A stretch of 64,000 nucleotides of DNA from Castellaniella sp040276065 (GTDB taxonomy: Bacteria > Pseudomonadota > Gammaproteobacteria > Burkholderiales > Burkholderiaceae_B), in contig NZ_JBELOI010000002.1 in assembly GCF_040276065.1 (NCBI RefSeq), positions 248,001 through 312,000 on the forward strand, read 5' to 3'. A program made the translations under genes and the position numbers. Below the pieces are notes generated by a model. That model saw only the letters and a program-made list of their open reading frames with translations. It was not told the DNA's origin and searched no databases. The first letter of the stretch is position 1, and the number at the start of each line of letters is the position of its first letter. Below are positions 7,179-15,363 of this stretch, piece by piece.

Positions 7179-8504
7179 ATGACCCATGTTTTTCATCGCA
7201 ATCCTCAGCATACGCTGAAACGTGCCGTGCGCGGACAGGGGGTTTCCCTGTTCGACGAGGACGGCAGGCAGTACCTCGACGCCTCGGGCGGGGCGGCCGT
7301 GTCCTGCCTGGGCCACGGTCACCCCGATGTGACTGCGGCCATCAAGGCGCAGCTCGACGAGCTGGCGTACGCCCACTCCTCGTTTTTCACCACGCGGGCT
7401 TGCGAGGAGTTGGCGGATTTTCTGGTCGAGCGCGCGCCGGGCGATCTCGACCACGTGTATTTCGTATCCGGCGGATCGGAGGCCGTGGAGGCCGCCCTGA
7501 AGCTGGCGCGCCAGTATTTCGTCGAGCGCGGCGAGGACTCCCGCAGCCAGTTCATCGCGCGTCGCCAGAGCTATCACGGCAATACGCTGGGGGCGCTGGC
7601 CATCGGCGGCAACGCCTGGCGGCGCAGGCCCTTCCTGCCTCTGCTGGTTCCGGCCCACCATGTCTCGCCCTGCTACGCCTACCGCGACCAGCGCCCCGAC
7701 GAATCCGAGGAGCAGTATGCCGCGCGGCTGGCACAGGAGCTCGAGGACAAGATCCTCGAGATCGGTGCGCCCCAGGTCGCGGCCTTCGTGGCCGAGACCG
7801 TGGTAGGAGCGACGGCGGGCGTCCTGCCGCCGGTGCGCACGTATCTGCAGCGCATCCGCGAAGTCTGCGATCGACACGGGGTGCTGCTCATCCTCGACGA
7901 GGTGATGGCGGGCATGGGTCGCAGCGGTCATTTGTTCGCCTGTGCCGAGGACGGGGTGGCGCCGGACATCCTGGTCGTCGCCAAGGGGCTGGGCGCGGGC
8001 TACCAGCCCATCGGCGCCATGTTGGCGAGCCGCCGGATCTATGACGTCATCGTCGGGGGCAGCGGGTTTTTCCAGCACGGCCATACGTATATGGGGCATG
8101 CCGCGGCCTGCGCGGGTGCCCTCGCCGTGCAGCGCGTGATCGAGCGCGATGACCTGCTGGCCAATGTGCGGGCCCGGGGCGAGCAGCTCCGCGCCCGGCT
8201 GCGCACGGCTCTGGGCGCACACCCCAACGTGGGGGACGTGCGGGGCCGTGGGCTATTCACCGGAATTGAGTTCGTGCGGGACAAAGCCGAGAAATCGGCG
8301 CTCGACCCGGCGCGTAGGACCCATGCCCTGCTCAAGCGTCAAGCCATGGAGCATGGGCTGCTGATCTACCCGATGGGCGGAACCATCGACGGCGTGCAGG
8401 GCGACCACGTGCTGCTCGCGCCGCCCTTCATCAGCACGGCCGCCGACATCGACGAGATCGTCCAGCGCCTCGCGCGCACCGTGCACGACGTGCTGCCCGC
8501 TTGA
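7179..8504 (+). CDS. class III PLP-dependent aminotransferase
   Basis: 441-aa omega-type aminotransferase. Hallmarks are GGAAVSCLGHGHPDV, FVSGGSEAVEAALKLARQYF, RRQSYHGNTLGALAIGG, LILDEVMAGMGRSG (cofactor Asp), the PLP lysine in VVAKGLGAGYQPIGA, and FQHGHTYMGHAAACAGALA. The subgroup resembles enzymes that use beta-alanine, omega-amino acids or diamines, or glutamate-semialdehyde-like substrates; the exact substrate cannot be read from sequence. ATG 7179 is chosen because upstream residues are not conserved. It is divergent from the RpiR regulator and followed after 57 bases by a CMD-family gene. Confidence 0.88.
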   Translation: MTHVFHRNPQHTLKRAVRGQGVSLFDEDGRQYLDASGGAAVSCLGHGHPDVTAAIKAQLDELAYAHSSFFTTRACEELADFLVERAPGDLDHVYFVSGGSEAVEAALKLARQYFVERGEDSRSQFIARRQSYHGNTLGALAIGGNAWRRRPFLPLLVPAHHVSPCYAYRDQRPDESEEQYAARLAQELEDKILEIGAPQVAAFVAETVVGATAGVLPPVRTYLQRIREVCDRHGVLLILDEVMAGMGRSGHLFACAEDGVAPDILVVAKGLGAGYQPIGAMLASRRIYDVIVGGSGFFQHGHTYMGHAAACAGALAVQRVIERDDLLANVRARGEQLRARLRTALGAHPNVGDVRGRGLFTGIEFVRDKAEKSALDPARRTHALLKRQAMEHGLLIYPMGGTIDGVQGDHVLLAPPFISTAADIDEIVQRLARTVHDVLPA

Positions 8505-8561
8505 GCCCGGGGCAGCCGCTCTTTTCATCCCCCGCCCCCGGCCCGCGCGCCGGGAGCCTTC

Positions 8562-9101
8562 ATGGAGACTCTCATGGCCCGAATCGGCTATGCCGACCTG
8601 AACCAGAGCGAGGCGGCCGTGCTCGCTCAGCGCATCATCGCCGAACGCGGCAGCGTGCTGCACTTGTACCAGATGCTGCTGCACAGCCCCGCGGCGGCCG
8701 AAGGCTGGCTGAACTATCTGACCGCCATCCGCCAGCGCTGCGCCCTGGACGGTGCGATCCGCGAACTGGTCATCATGCGCATTGCGCACCTGAACCGCGC
8801 GCCCTACGAGGCCGACCAGCACGCGCCCATCGCCCTGCGCGAGGGGCTGCGCCGGGATCAGCTGGATGCCTTGGCCGGGGCCGAGATCCCGGCGGACCGG
8901 TTCGATGCGCGCGAACGGGCCGTGCTGGCCTACGCGGATGCGATGACGCGGTCCGTGCAGGTGCCCGATGGCGTATTCGAGGCGGTGCGGCGGTATTTTC
9001 AGGACCGGGAACTGGTCGAATTAACGGCCACCATCGCCGCCTACAACATGGTTTCGCGTTTCCTGGAGGCGTTGCAGGTCCATTCAGACGATTCGCGCTG
9101 A
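8562..9101 (+). CDS. carboxymuconolactone decarboxylase (AhpD-like) family protein
   Basis: 179-aa all-helical CMD/AhpD-family protein, recognised by LRELVIMRIAHLNRAPYEADQHAPIA and the second half-repeat around ARERAVLAYADAMT...LVELTATIAAYNMVSRFLEAL. The CxxC redox pair of true AhpD is absent (NRAPYE in its place), so peroxidase activity is unlikely. It belongs to the large functionally uncharacterised group. The start may be ATG 8562 or ATG 8574. It is probably cotranscribed with the preceding aminotransferase. Confidence 0.8.
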   Translation: METLMARIGYADLNQSEAAVLAQRIIAERGSVLHLYQMLLHSPAAAEGWLNYLTAIRQRCALDGAIRELVIMRIAHLNRAPYEADQHAPIALREGLRRDQLDALAGAEIPADRFDARERAVLAYADAMTRSVQVPDGVFEAVRRYFQDRELVELTATIAAYNMVSRFLEALQVHSDDSR

Positions 9102-9130
9102 GGCGGCCGCGGTGGCCTCTGATGCCGCGC

Positions 9131-9691
9131 CTACTGCGCCCCGTCGTCCGGGCGCCGCTCCCACAGCACATCGGTCACGCCGGCGGCGCGGTTCAGGAAG
9201 CGCGCCAGGACAAAGCACAGATCGGACAGTCGGTTCAGGTACTGGCGCACCGGCGGATGGACGGTTTCCACGCGCGCCAGCGTGACGACCGCGCGTTCCG
9301 CGCGGCGGGCGACGGTGCGGGCCTGGTGCGCCAGCGCGGCGGCCCGCGTGCCGCCGGGCAGGATGAATTCCTTCAGCGGGCCAAGCTCGGCGTTGTAGTG
9401 CGCCAGGGCCTCGTCCAGGCGCAGCACATGGGTTTGTTTCAAGACCGTCCAGTCCGGGATGCAGAGCTCGCCACCCAGGTCGAACAGGTCGTGCTGGATG
9501 CGGCTCAGTAGGGCGTCCACGTCGATCGGCAGGGCTTCTGTGCGCCAGAGGCCGATCACGCTGTTCAATTCGTCCACGTCGCCCAGCGCCGCAATGCGCG
9601 GGGCATCCTTGGGGACACGGGTCTTGTCGCCCAGTCCTGTGGTGCCGTCGTCCCCGGTGCGGGTGGCGACGATGGAAACGCGAGTTGGCAT
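9131..9691 (-). CDS. pduO: PduO-type cob(I)alamin adenosyltransferase
   Basis: Transfers the adenosyl group of ATP to cob(I)alamin, making adenosylcobalamin. 186 aa, typical for the single-domain PduO/MMAB type. Visible signatures are TRTGDDGTTGLGDKTRVPK (ATP-binding N-terminus), DELNSVIGLWR, FILPGGTRAAALAHQARTVARRAER and the C-terminal YLNRLSDLCFVLARFLNR. No cobalamin riboswitch is visible in its 150-base upstream region, and no B12-dependent enzyme lies nearby, so it probably serves enzymes or salvage elsewhere. Confidence 0.92.
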   Translation of the reverse strand: MPTRVSIVATRTGDDGTTGLGDKTRVPKDAPRIAALGDVDELNSVIGLWRTEALPIDVDALLSRIQHDLFDLGGELCIPDWTVLKQTHVLRLDEALAHYNAELGPLKEFILPGGTRAAALAHQARTVARRAERAVVTLARVETVHPPVRQYLNRLSDLCFVLARFLNRAAGVTDVLWERRPDDGAQ

Positions 9692-9842
9692 GGCGGGATC
9701 CTGCTTGGGTAAGGGTTCAGCCTTGGCCGGCGCGGCGCGGCCAGGCGTTGCCGGGATCGGGCAAGGTGTTTCCTTTTGGCGTTATGCTTGGTGTGCCGGG
9801 GCCTGTTGATGAGCCCGCGGCCCGAAGAAAGGAGTCTAGTGT

Positions 9843-10139
9843 ATGCCTGGAATGATGTTCGCACGAGCGGGCGCCGTGGCCCTGGCCGCTATTGCCGCGT
9901 ACGCCGCGCCCGTTCACGCCCAGGAGGCCCAGGCCAGCGGCGAGGTGCGGCGCGTCGATGCCGCCGAGGGCAAGATCGCCATCAAGCACGGCGCCATCGG
10001 CGATCTGGACCTGCCGGCGATGACGCTGGTCTACCGGGTCGATCCCGCGCTGCTCGCGGGGGTTCAGGTGGGCGACACGGTCAAGTTCACCGCCATGCGC
10101 CGCGATGGCAAATACGTGATCACCAAGCTGTCCAAGTGA
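9843..10139 (+). CDS. CusF-like periplasmic copper-binding domain protein
   Basis: 98 aa: a signal peptide to about residue 26 (...APVHAQ), then one CusF/YdeI-type beta-barrel domain. CusF from E. coli binds Cu(I)/Ag(I) through His36, Met47 and Met49, with Trp44 stacking on the metal. Here the aligned residues are His49, Met60 (LPAMT), Leu62 and Leu57, so only His and one Met are kept. Metal binding may be weak or different. It is well preceded by an AAGGAG ribosome site and stands alone, divergent from the cobalamin adenosyltransferase. No CusCBA efflux pump is nearby. Confidence 0.75.
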   Translation: MPGMMFARAGAVALAAIAAYAAPVHAQEAQASGEVRRVDAAEGKIAIKHGAIGDLDLPAMTLVYRVDPALLAGVQVGDTVKFTAMRRDGKYVITKLSK

Positions 10140-10159
10140 CCGCCGCGCCGGGGCGGCGG
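10140..10159. terminator. convergent-gene hairpin
   Basis: CCGCCGC / GCGGCGG stem (7 bp) with a 6-base loop, sitting exactly between the stops of the CusF-like gene and hslU. It could end transcription from either side, but has no U-tract. Confidence 0.4.
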
Positions 10160-10160
10160 G

Positions 10161-11492
10161 TTAGAGCACGTAGCGCGCCAGGTCCTGGCTGCCGGCTGTG
10201 GCCTCGAGCTTGTCGTTGACGTAGGCCGCATCGATCACGACTTTTTGGGCGCCGGGGTTGGCCGCCTCGAAGGACAGGTCCTCGAGCAGTTTCTCCATCA
10301 CCGTGTACAGGCGGCGTGCGCCGATGTTCTCGGTGCGCTCGTTGACCTCGAAGGCGATTTCGGCCAGGCGCCGGATGCCGGCTTCGGTGAAGTCCAGTTC
10401 GATGTCCTCGGTGGCCAGCAGGGCATGGTACTGCTTGGTCAGAGAGGCATCGGTCGCGTCCAGGATGCGCACGAAATCCTCGGCCGAGAGCGAGTCGAGC
10501 TCCACCCGGATGGGAAAGCGGCCCTGCAGTTCGGGGATCAGATCCGAGGGGCGGGACAGGTGAAAGGCGCCCGAGGCGATGAACAGGATGTGGTCGGTGC
10601 GCACCATGCCGTATTTGGTGTTGACCGTCGTGCCCTCGACCAGCGGCAGCAGATCGCGTTGCACGCCCTGGCGCGAGACGTCCGCCCCGCCCTGCTCCTG
10701 GCGTGCGGCGATCTTGTCGATCTCGTCGAGGAACACGATGCCGTGCTGTTCGGCCAGGGTGACCGCCTGGCCGCGCAGTTCCTCTTCGTTGATGCGGCGG
10801 CCAGCCTCTTCCTCGGTGATCAGGCGGAAGGCCTCCTTGACCGTGAGCTTGCGGGTCTTGGTCTTGCCCTGCGAGAGGCCGGCGAACATGCCGCGCAACT
10901 GCTCGGTCATTTCTTCCATGCCCGGCGGGGCCATGATTTCCATCTGGGGCACGGCCTGTGCGATCTCGACCTCGATCTCGGTCTCGTCGAGGCGGCCCTC
11001 GCGCAGACGCTTGCGGAAGATCTGGCGGGTATTGTTCTCGTCGCGCTCGGGTTCGCCGCGGGCGTTGCGTGGCGGTGGCAGCAGGGCATCGAGGATGCGA
11101 TCCTCGGCGGCGTCCTCGGCCTGTGTGCGCACGCGCCGCATCTCGGCCTCGCGGGTCTGCTTGACGGCGACCTCGATCAGGTCGCGCACGATGGTGTCGA
11201 CGTCGCGGCCGACATAGCCGACCTCGGTGAACTTGGTGGCCTCGATCTTGATGAACGGCGCATGGGCCAGGCGCGCGAGGCGGCGGGCGATTTCGGTCTT
11301 GCCCACGCCGGTGGGGCCGATCATCAGGATGTTCTTGGGCACGATCTCGTGGCGCAGCGGCTCGGGCACCTGCTGGCGGCGCCAGCGGTTGCGCAGCGCC
11401 ACGGCGACCGAGCGCTTGGCGCGCTCCTGGCCCACGATGTGCTTGTCCAGTTCCGAGACGATTTCTTTTGGGGTCATGGTGGTGGCGGACAT
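10161..11492 (-). CDS. hslU: HslU, ATPase subunit of the HslUV protease
   Basis: AAA+ unfoldase that feeds substrates to HslV. 443 aa. Begins MSATTMTPKEIVSELDKHIVGQ, followed by Walker A GPTGVGKT, the EATKFTEVGYVGRDV pore-loop region, the I-domain (roughly residues 110-240), Walker B IVFLDEIDK, sensor GRFPIRVEL and the C-terminal LYTVMEKLLEDLSFEA ending in ARYVL, the tail that docks into HslV. It lies 19 bases downstream of hslV on the same strand; both are commonly heat-shock induced in proteobacteria. Confidence 0.97.
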   Translation of the reverse strand: MSATTMTPKEIVSELDKHIVGQERAKRSVAVALRNRWRRQQVPEPLRHEIVPKNILMIGPTGVGKTEIARRLARLAHAPFIKIEATKFTEVGYVGRDVDTIVRDLIEVAVKQTREAEMRRVRTQAEDAAEDRILDALLPPPRNARGEPERDENNTRQIFRKRLREGRLDETEIEVEIAQAVPQMEIMAPPGMEEMTEQLRGMFAGLSQGKTKTRKLTVKEAFRLITEEEAGRRINEEELRGQAVTLAEQHGIVFLDEIDKIAARQEQGGADVSRQGVQRDLLPLVEGTTVNTKYGMVRTDHILFIASGAFHLSRPSDLIPELQGRFPIRVELDSLSAEDFVRILDATDASLTKQYHALLATEDIELDFTEAGIRRLAEIAFEVNERTENIGARRLYTVMEKLLEDLSFEAANPGAQKVVIDAAYVNDKLEATAGSQDLARYVL

Positions 11493-11511
11493 GATGTGAT
11501 CTGGTCGAGCC

Positions 11512-12045
11512 TTAAAGTGTTTCGATGATGTGGTTCTGGTTGGTGTAGATGCATAGATCGCCCGCGATCTCGAGGGATTTCTTGACAACCTCGGCGGGCG
11601 TGAGCGCGGTGTTCTCGAGCAGGGCGCGCGCGGCGGATTGTGCATAGGCGCCGCCAGAGCCGATGGCCGCCAGGCCGTGCTCGGGCTCGAGGACGTCGCC
11701 GTTGCCCGACAAGATCAGGGTGTGCTCGCGGTCGGCCACGATCAGCATGGCCTCGAGGCGGCGCAGGATGCGATCGGTGCGCCAGTCGCGTGTCAGTTCG
11801 ACCGCGGCGCGCATCAGATTGCCTTGATGTTTTTCGAGCTTGGCCTCGAAGCGCTCCTGCAGAGTGAAGGCATCGGCCGTGGCTCCGGCGAAACCCGCCA
11901 GGACCTGGTCGTGGTAGAGGCGGCGGATCTTGCGCGCCGTGCCCTTGATGACGATGTTGCCGAGCGTGACCTGCCCATCCCCGCCCAAGGCGACCTCTTG
12001 GCCGCGCCGAACGCAGACGATGGTGGTGGCGTGAAATTGTTCCAT
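11512..12045 (-). CDS. hslV: HslV, peptidase subunit of the HslUV protease
   Basis: Threonine protease of the proteasome beta-type fold, 177 aa. The start MEQFHATTIVCVRR is typical of Burkholderiales; processing would expose the catalytic Thr of TTIVCVRR. GGDGQVTLGN and the Gly-rich GSGGAYAQSAARALL are family motifs. It is first in an hslVU operon, upstream of hslU and about 100 bases downstream of dksA on the same strand. The frame stays open upstream, but the residues there are not HslV-like. Confidence 0.96.
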   Translation of the reverse strand: MEQFHATTIVCVRRGQEVALGGDGQVTLGNIVIKGTARKIRRLYHDQVLAGFAGATADAFTLQERFEAKLEKHQGNLMRAAVELTRDWRTDRILRRLEAMLIVADREHTLILSGNGDVLEPEHGLAAIGSGGAYAQSAARALLENTALTPAEVVKKSLEIAGDLCIYTNQNHIIETL

Positions 12046-12152
12046 GGGAATCCTTGCTGTGAACCGTTCATATGGGGGCACGACAGCCGGATTCAAGGCA
12101 CCCCGCCCTCCGGGGACCGGGCCGGGCGCGGGGGGGCGTGGGGGGTGCGCCC

Positions 12153-12593
12153 TCAGTCGCCGTAGAGCTTCTGGCGCATCTCGCGGCGTTCCTGCGCCTC
12201 GAGCGAGAGCGTCGCCGTGGGCCGGGCCAGCAGGCGCGCGACGCCGATCGGTTCGCCGGTTTCCTCGCACCAGCCGTATTCGCCGGCATCGATGCGCGCA
12301 ATGGACTGCTGGACCTTTTTCAGGAGCTTTCGTTCGCGGTCGCGCGTGCGCAGTTCGAGGGCGTGTTCCTCCTCGATGGTGGCACGGTCGGCGGGGTCGG
12401 GCACATATTGCGTTTCGCGCAGGTTTTCCGTGGTGGCGCCGGCATTCGTGAGGATTTCGTGTTCGAGGCGGTGCAGGCGATCGCGGAAGAACGCGAGCTG
12501 TGCATCGTTCATGTAGTCCTTTTCCGGCATCGCCAACAGTTCCTTTTCCGTCAGCAGGCGGACTTGGGATTTCGTGCTGGATTTGCTAGCCAT
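12153..12593 (-). CDS. dksA: DksA, RNA polymerase-binding stringent-response factor with degenerate zinc finger
   Basis: Binds the RNA polymerase secondary channel and acts with ppGpp on rRNA and amino-acid promoters. 146 aa: an N-terminal helix, then a coiled coil carrying the tip aspartates Asp66 and Asp69 (VPDPADRA), then the C4 finger region. In E. coli four cysteines bind zinc. Here only Cys109 remains; the other positions read Thr112, Ser130 and Ala133 (GWCEETGEP...TATLSLEAQ). This resembles zinc-independent DksA forms. The position next to the COG0523 GTPase/Zur/ZnuCBA block is notable. ATG 12593 is chosen by homology; the frame is open further upstream. Confidence 0.94.
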   Translation of the reverse strand: MASKSSTKSQVRLLTEKELLAMPEKDYMNDAQLAFFRDRLHRLEHEILTNAGATTENLRETQYVPDPADRATIEEEHALELRTRDRERKLLKKVQQSIARIDAGEYGWCEETGEPIGVARLLARPTATLSLEAQERREMRQKLYGD

Positions 12594-12672
12594 GGTGTTT
12601 CCTCTACTCTGATTATCTTGCCGGGAGGCGTTCACCCGCTGCCACCTTGCCAGTGTGGCATGCATTGCAGGA

Positions 12673-13761
12673 TCAAGCCAGGCATTGTTCGAGCCCCTGG
12701 GTGAAGATGTCCTGGGGAAGTTTACGGCCGATGAAGACCATGCGGGTATTCGGTTTTTCACTGGCAAGCCAGGGCTTGCCGGGCTCGGCGCCCATCATCA
12801 TGTGCACACCCTGAAACAGCATGCGGCGGTTGATCCCCTTGAGGTAGAGGATGCCCTTGTAGCGCAGCAGATCGGGGCCGTAGACCTGCACGATGCCGCC
12901 CAGGAATTCCTCCAGGCGTTCGGGGTCGAAGGCCTTGTTCGAGCGGAACACAAAGGCGCCGATCTCGTCGTCGTGGCGCGCGTGGTGGTGATCGTGGCTG
13001 CATTCCGGCCCGCAGGCGTGGTCGTCCTCGTCGTGATCGTGGCCATGATGGCCGTGATCGTGATCGTGGTGGTCGTGTTCGGCGGTTTCGAGAAACTCGG
13101 GATCGATGTCGAGGATCGTATCGAGGTTGAAGCCGCTGACTTCGAGCAGGGCCTCGAGATCGGTTTCGCCGAAATGCACCGGTGTGATCGGGGCCCGGGG
13201 ATTGATGCGCACCAGCCGCGCGCGCAGCGCCTGGTAGTCGGCGTCGTTGACCAGATCCTTTTTCGAGATCAGGAGGCGGTCGGCAAAGCCGACCTGGCGC
13301 TGGGCTTCCTCTTGGCGGTCGAGAGAGGCCATGCCGTGCTTGGCGTCCACGACGGTGATGACCGCATCGAGCCGATAGGCGTCGGCCACGTCGTCGTCCA
13401 TGAAAAACGTCTGGCACACGGGGCCGGGGTTGGCCATGCCGGTGGTTTCGATGATGACCCGGTCGAAGGCCAGGCCGCCGGCCTTGCGCCGGGCCGCCAG
13501 GTCGTTGAGGGTGCGGATCAGGTCGCCACGGACGGTACAGCAGACACAGCCGTTGCTCAGTTCGACGATCTGCTCGTCGCTGTCTTGCACGAGCAAGTCG
13601 TTGTCGATGTTTTCGGGACCGAATTCGTTCTCGATGACCGCGATCCGCTGGCCGTGGTATTCGGTCAGGATGCGGCGCAGCAGCGTGGTCTTGCCCGCGC
13701 CAAGAAATCCCGTGAGCACGGTCACAGGGATCATGTTGTCCAATTCAGTCGCAGCTTTCAT
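12673..13761 (-). CDS. COG0523 (CobW/ZigA-like) metal-chaperone GTPase
   Basis: 362-aa G3E-family GTPase: Walker A GFLGAGKTTLL, the metal-binding NGCVCC motif, Walker B/switch VIIETTGMANPGP, the guanine motif SKKDLV and the C-terminal CobW_C domain. Between them (about residues 235-270) is a histidine/aspartate-rich loop (repeated HDHDH, plus CGPEC). Such proteins move zinc to client enzymes during starvation, or cobalt in B12 synthesis. Beside zur and znuCBA the zinc role (ZigA/YciC type) is favoured. ATG 13761 has a gagg ribosome site upstream. No Zur palindrome was seen directly upstream, so it may be expressed otherwise or read through from zur. Confidence 0.88.
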   Translation of the reverse strand: MKAATELDNMIPVTVLTGFLGAGKTTLLRRILTEYHGQRIAVIENEFGPENIDNDLLVQDSDEQIVELSNGCVCCTVRGDLIRTLNDLAARRKAGGLAFDRVIIETTGMANPGPVCQTFFMDDDVADAYRLDAVITVVDAKHGMASLDRQEEAQRQVGFADRLLISKKDLVNDADYQALRARLVRINPRAPITPVHFGETDLEALLEVSGFNLDTILDIDPEFLETAEHDHHDHDHGHHGHDHDEDDHACGPECSHDHHHARHDDEIGAFVFRSNKAFDPERLEEFLGGIVQVYGPDLLRYKGILYLKGINRRMLFQGVHMMMGAEPGKPWLASEKPNTRMVFIGRKLPQDIFTQGLEQCLA

Positions 13762-13938
13762 AGGTGCCTCGCAGACCGCGCAAGACACTCATCCAAAGCT
13801 TTGCCAGGGTACGCCAAATAGCCGCTGGTAAGGCCTCGCGCAATCAAATCAACATGCGATTACATCACAGCCCGGGGTTTAGGGCAAACGGGAATCCCCG
13901 TGCGCTGACGGCGGGCGGTGTCGGGCGCTGTTGCGGCC

Positions 13939-14445
13939 TTACGCCCGTTCGGCGGCCTGACAATCCGCGCACAGGGCGCGCAGCTCGGTTTCGTGGCCGG
14001 CCAGCGCGTATCCGCTGCGGGCCACGCAGGCGGCCAGTTGGGCGCTCAGGCCGGGGTCGCTCAACTCTGCCACGGCGCCGCAGCGCGTGCATACGACCAG
14101 CAGGTCGTGGGGTTCGCCTCCCGCGTCGCTGCAGGCGGTCCAGGCGTTGATCGCGTCAAGGCGGTGGATCAGGCCCTGCTCGGTGAGGAAGTCCAGCGCG
14201 CGATAAACCGTCGGAGGCGCCGCGCCGGGTTGCGCGTCGCGGATCGCCTCCAGCAAATCGTAGGCTTTGAGGCTGGTCGGGCGGCGCAGCAGGGTTTCCA
14301 GAATCAGCCGACGGATCGGCGTCAGGCGTGTGCCTCGGCGCCGGCACAGGTCCTCGGCGATGCGCAGGCGCTGTCCGATCGCCTGATCGCCTTGGTGCGT
14401 GTGCCCGCGGCCGCGGGGAGGATCATGGGGTGTATTCGATATCAT
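13939..14445 (-). CDS. zur: Zur, zinc-responsive Fur-family repressor
   Basis: 168-aa Fur-family regulator: winged helix (LTPIRRLILETLLRRPTSLKAYDLLEAI, PPTVYRALDFLTEQGLIHRL), then a dimerisation domain with structural zinc pairs CTRCG and CADC. The divergent znuCBA operon and the palindrome at 14450-14467 identify it as Zur rather than Fur or PerR. The chosen ATG (14445) lies 5 bases from that palindrome, so the repressor would also block its own gene. Upstream in-frame ATGs would run through the operator and are rejected. Confidence 0.9.
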   Translation of the reverse strand: MISNTPHDPPRGRGHTHQGDQAIGQRLRIAEDLCRRRGTRLTPIRRLILETLLRRPTSLKAYDLLEAIRDAQPGAAPPTVYRALDFLTEQGLIHRLDAINAWTACSDAGGEPHDLLVVCTRCGAVAELSDPGLSAQLAACVARSGYALAGHETELRALCADCQAAERA

Positions 14446-14449
14446 GATA

Positions 14450-14467
14450 GTTATGTTATAACATAAC
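14450..14467. promoter_or_regulatory. Zur operator between zur and znuCBA
   Basis: Perfect 18-base palindrome GTTATGTTATAACATAAC, an A/T-rich island in GC-rich DNA and close to the TGTTATa-aTATAACA-type Zur boxes known in proteobacteria. It contains a -10-like TATAAC (14457-14462) on the + strand, so binding should block znu transcription, and it abuts the zur start on the other strand. Confidence 0.9.
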
Positions 14468-14506
14468 AAGTTCCCCGTGCCGACTCGGCGTCTCACGCAC
14501 CCCATC

Positions 14507-14650
14507 ATGCCCAGATTGTCCCTATTCACCAGGCCGCGCCGTTATCGCGGCTCGGCCCTGTTGCTCTCCGCGGGCCGGCGCATGCTGCGCGCCTCGCTCG
14601 CCGTCGTCTTTCTGTGGATGCTGACCGGATGGGCGATGCAATGGTGGTAG
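14507..14650 (+). CDS. putative 47-aa membrane peptide ahead of znuC
   Basis: Short frame beginning ATG 14507. A basic N-terminus (TRPRRYRG, AGRRM) is followed by one hydrophobic, Trp-rich segment (ASLAVVFLWMLTGWAMQWW) before the stop at 14650. It is the first possible coding sequence after the Zur palindrome and its end overlaps the znuC start. No convincing ribosome site precedes it. It could be a real small membrane protein, a translational coupler for znuC, or chance. Confidence 0.35.
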   Translation: MPRLSLFTRPRRYRGSALLLSAGRRMLRASLAVVFLWMLTGWAMQWW

Positions 14651-15363
14651 GCCAGCCGGCAATCGAGCTCCAGCGGGTGTGGCTGGGCTGGCGTGACCGC
14701 GTCGCGGTGCGCGACGCCAGCGGCGCCTTTGAGCAGGGCTCGCTCACTGCTGTCGTGGGCCCCAACGGGGCAGGCAAATCGACGCTGATCAAGGGGATCG
14801 CCGGCCGCCTGAATCCGCTGCGCGGACAGATCCACCTCGAGGCGGGTGTCGCGCGGCGCCTGGCCTGCCTGCCGCAGTCGGCCGAACTCGACCTCAGCTT
14901 TCCCATCAGCACTTTCGACCTGGTGGCGCTGGGCGCCTGGCATCGCATGGGCGCCTGGCGCGGCGTGGACGGGCCCGGCCTGGACGCGGTCGAAGAGGCC
15001 TTGCGGGTGGTGGGCCTTGCGGGTTTCAGCCGCAGGCCCGTGGACACTCTGTCGGGCGGCCAGCTCCAGCGGGCCCTGTTTGCGCGGTTGATGCTGCGCG
15101 ACGCCCGGGTGATCCTGCTCGACGAGCCGTTTTCCGCAGTGGACCGGGCGACCACCGAGGACTTGCTGGACCTGCTGCATGCCTGGCACGCCGAGGGGCG
15201 CACCGTGATCGCCGTATTGCACGATCTGGACATCGTGCGCGCTTATTTCCCGCAAGCCCTGTTGCTGGCCGGGCAGGTGGTGGAGTGGGGCGCGACCGAG
15301 CAGGTCCTCAATCCGGCCAATCTGCACTTGGCGCGGCACTTGTGCGCAGGGGGGCTGCAATGA
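14641..15363 (+). CDS. znuC: ZnuC, zinc ABC transporter ATPase
   Basis: Energises high-affinity zinc uptake with ZnuB and ZnuA. ABC ATPase of about 240 aa: Walker A GPNGAGKS, Q-loop LPQSAELD, signature LSGGQLQR, Walker B VILLDEP and the switch His in VLHDLD. Possible starts are GTG 14614, ATG 14629 and ATG 14641; the last gives the usual short N-terminus but lacks a clear ribosome site and may depend on coupling to the overlapping 47-codon frame. It overlaps znuB by 4 bases. Confidence 0.92.
   Translation: MVVGQPAIELQRVWLGWRDRVAVRDASGAFEQGSLTAVVGPNGAGKSTLIKGIAGRLNPLRGQIHLEAGVARRLACLPQSAELDLSFPISTFDLVALGAWHRMGAWRGVDGPGLDAVEEALRVVGLAGFSRRPVDTLSGGQLQRALFARLMLRDARVILLDEPFSAVDRATTEDLLDLLHAWHAEGRTVIAVLHDLDIVRAYFPQALLLAGQVVEWGATEQVLNPANLHLARHLCAGGLQ

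Noticed and set aside
7053..8222. N-terminal extension of the RpiR gene across the aminotransferase region
   Set aside because: Same stop as the regulator, but conserved sequence starts at 7052 and the extension is antisense to a well-recognised aminotransferase.
9692..9842. Possible cobalamin riboswitch before the adenosyltransferase
   Set aside because: The region is short and I see no B12-box (GCCACTG-type) element or the expected long-range stems.
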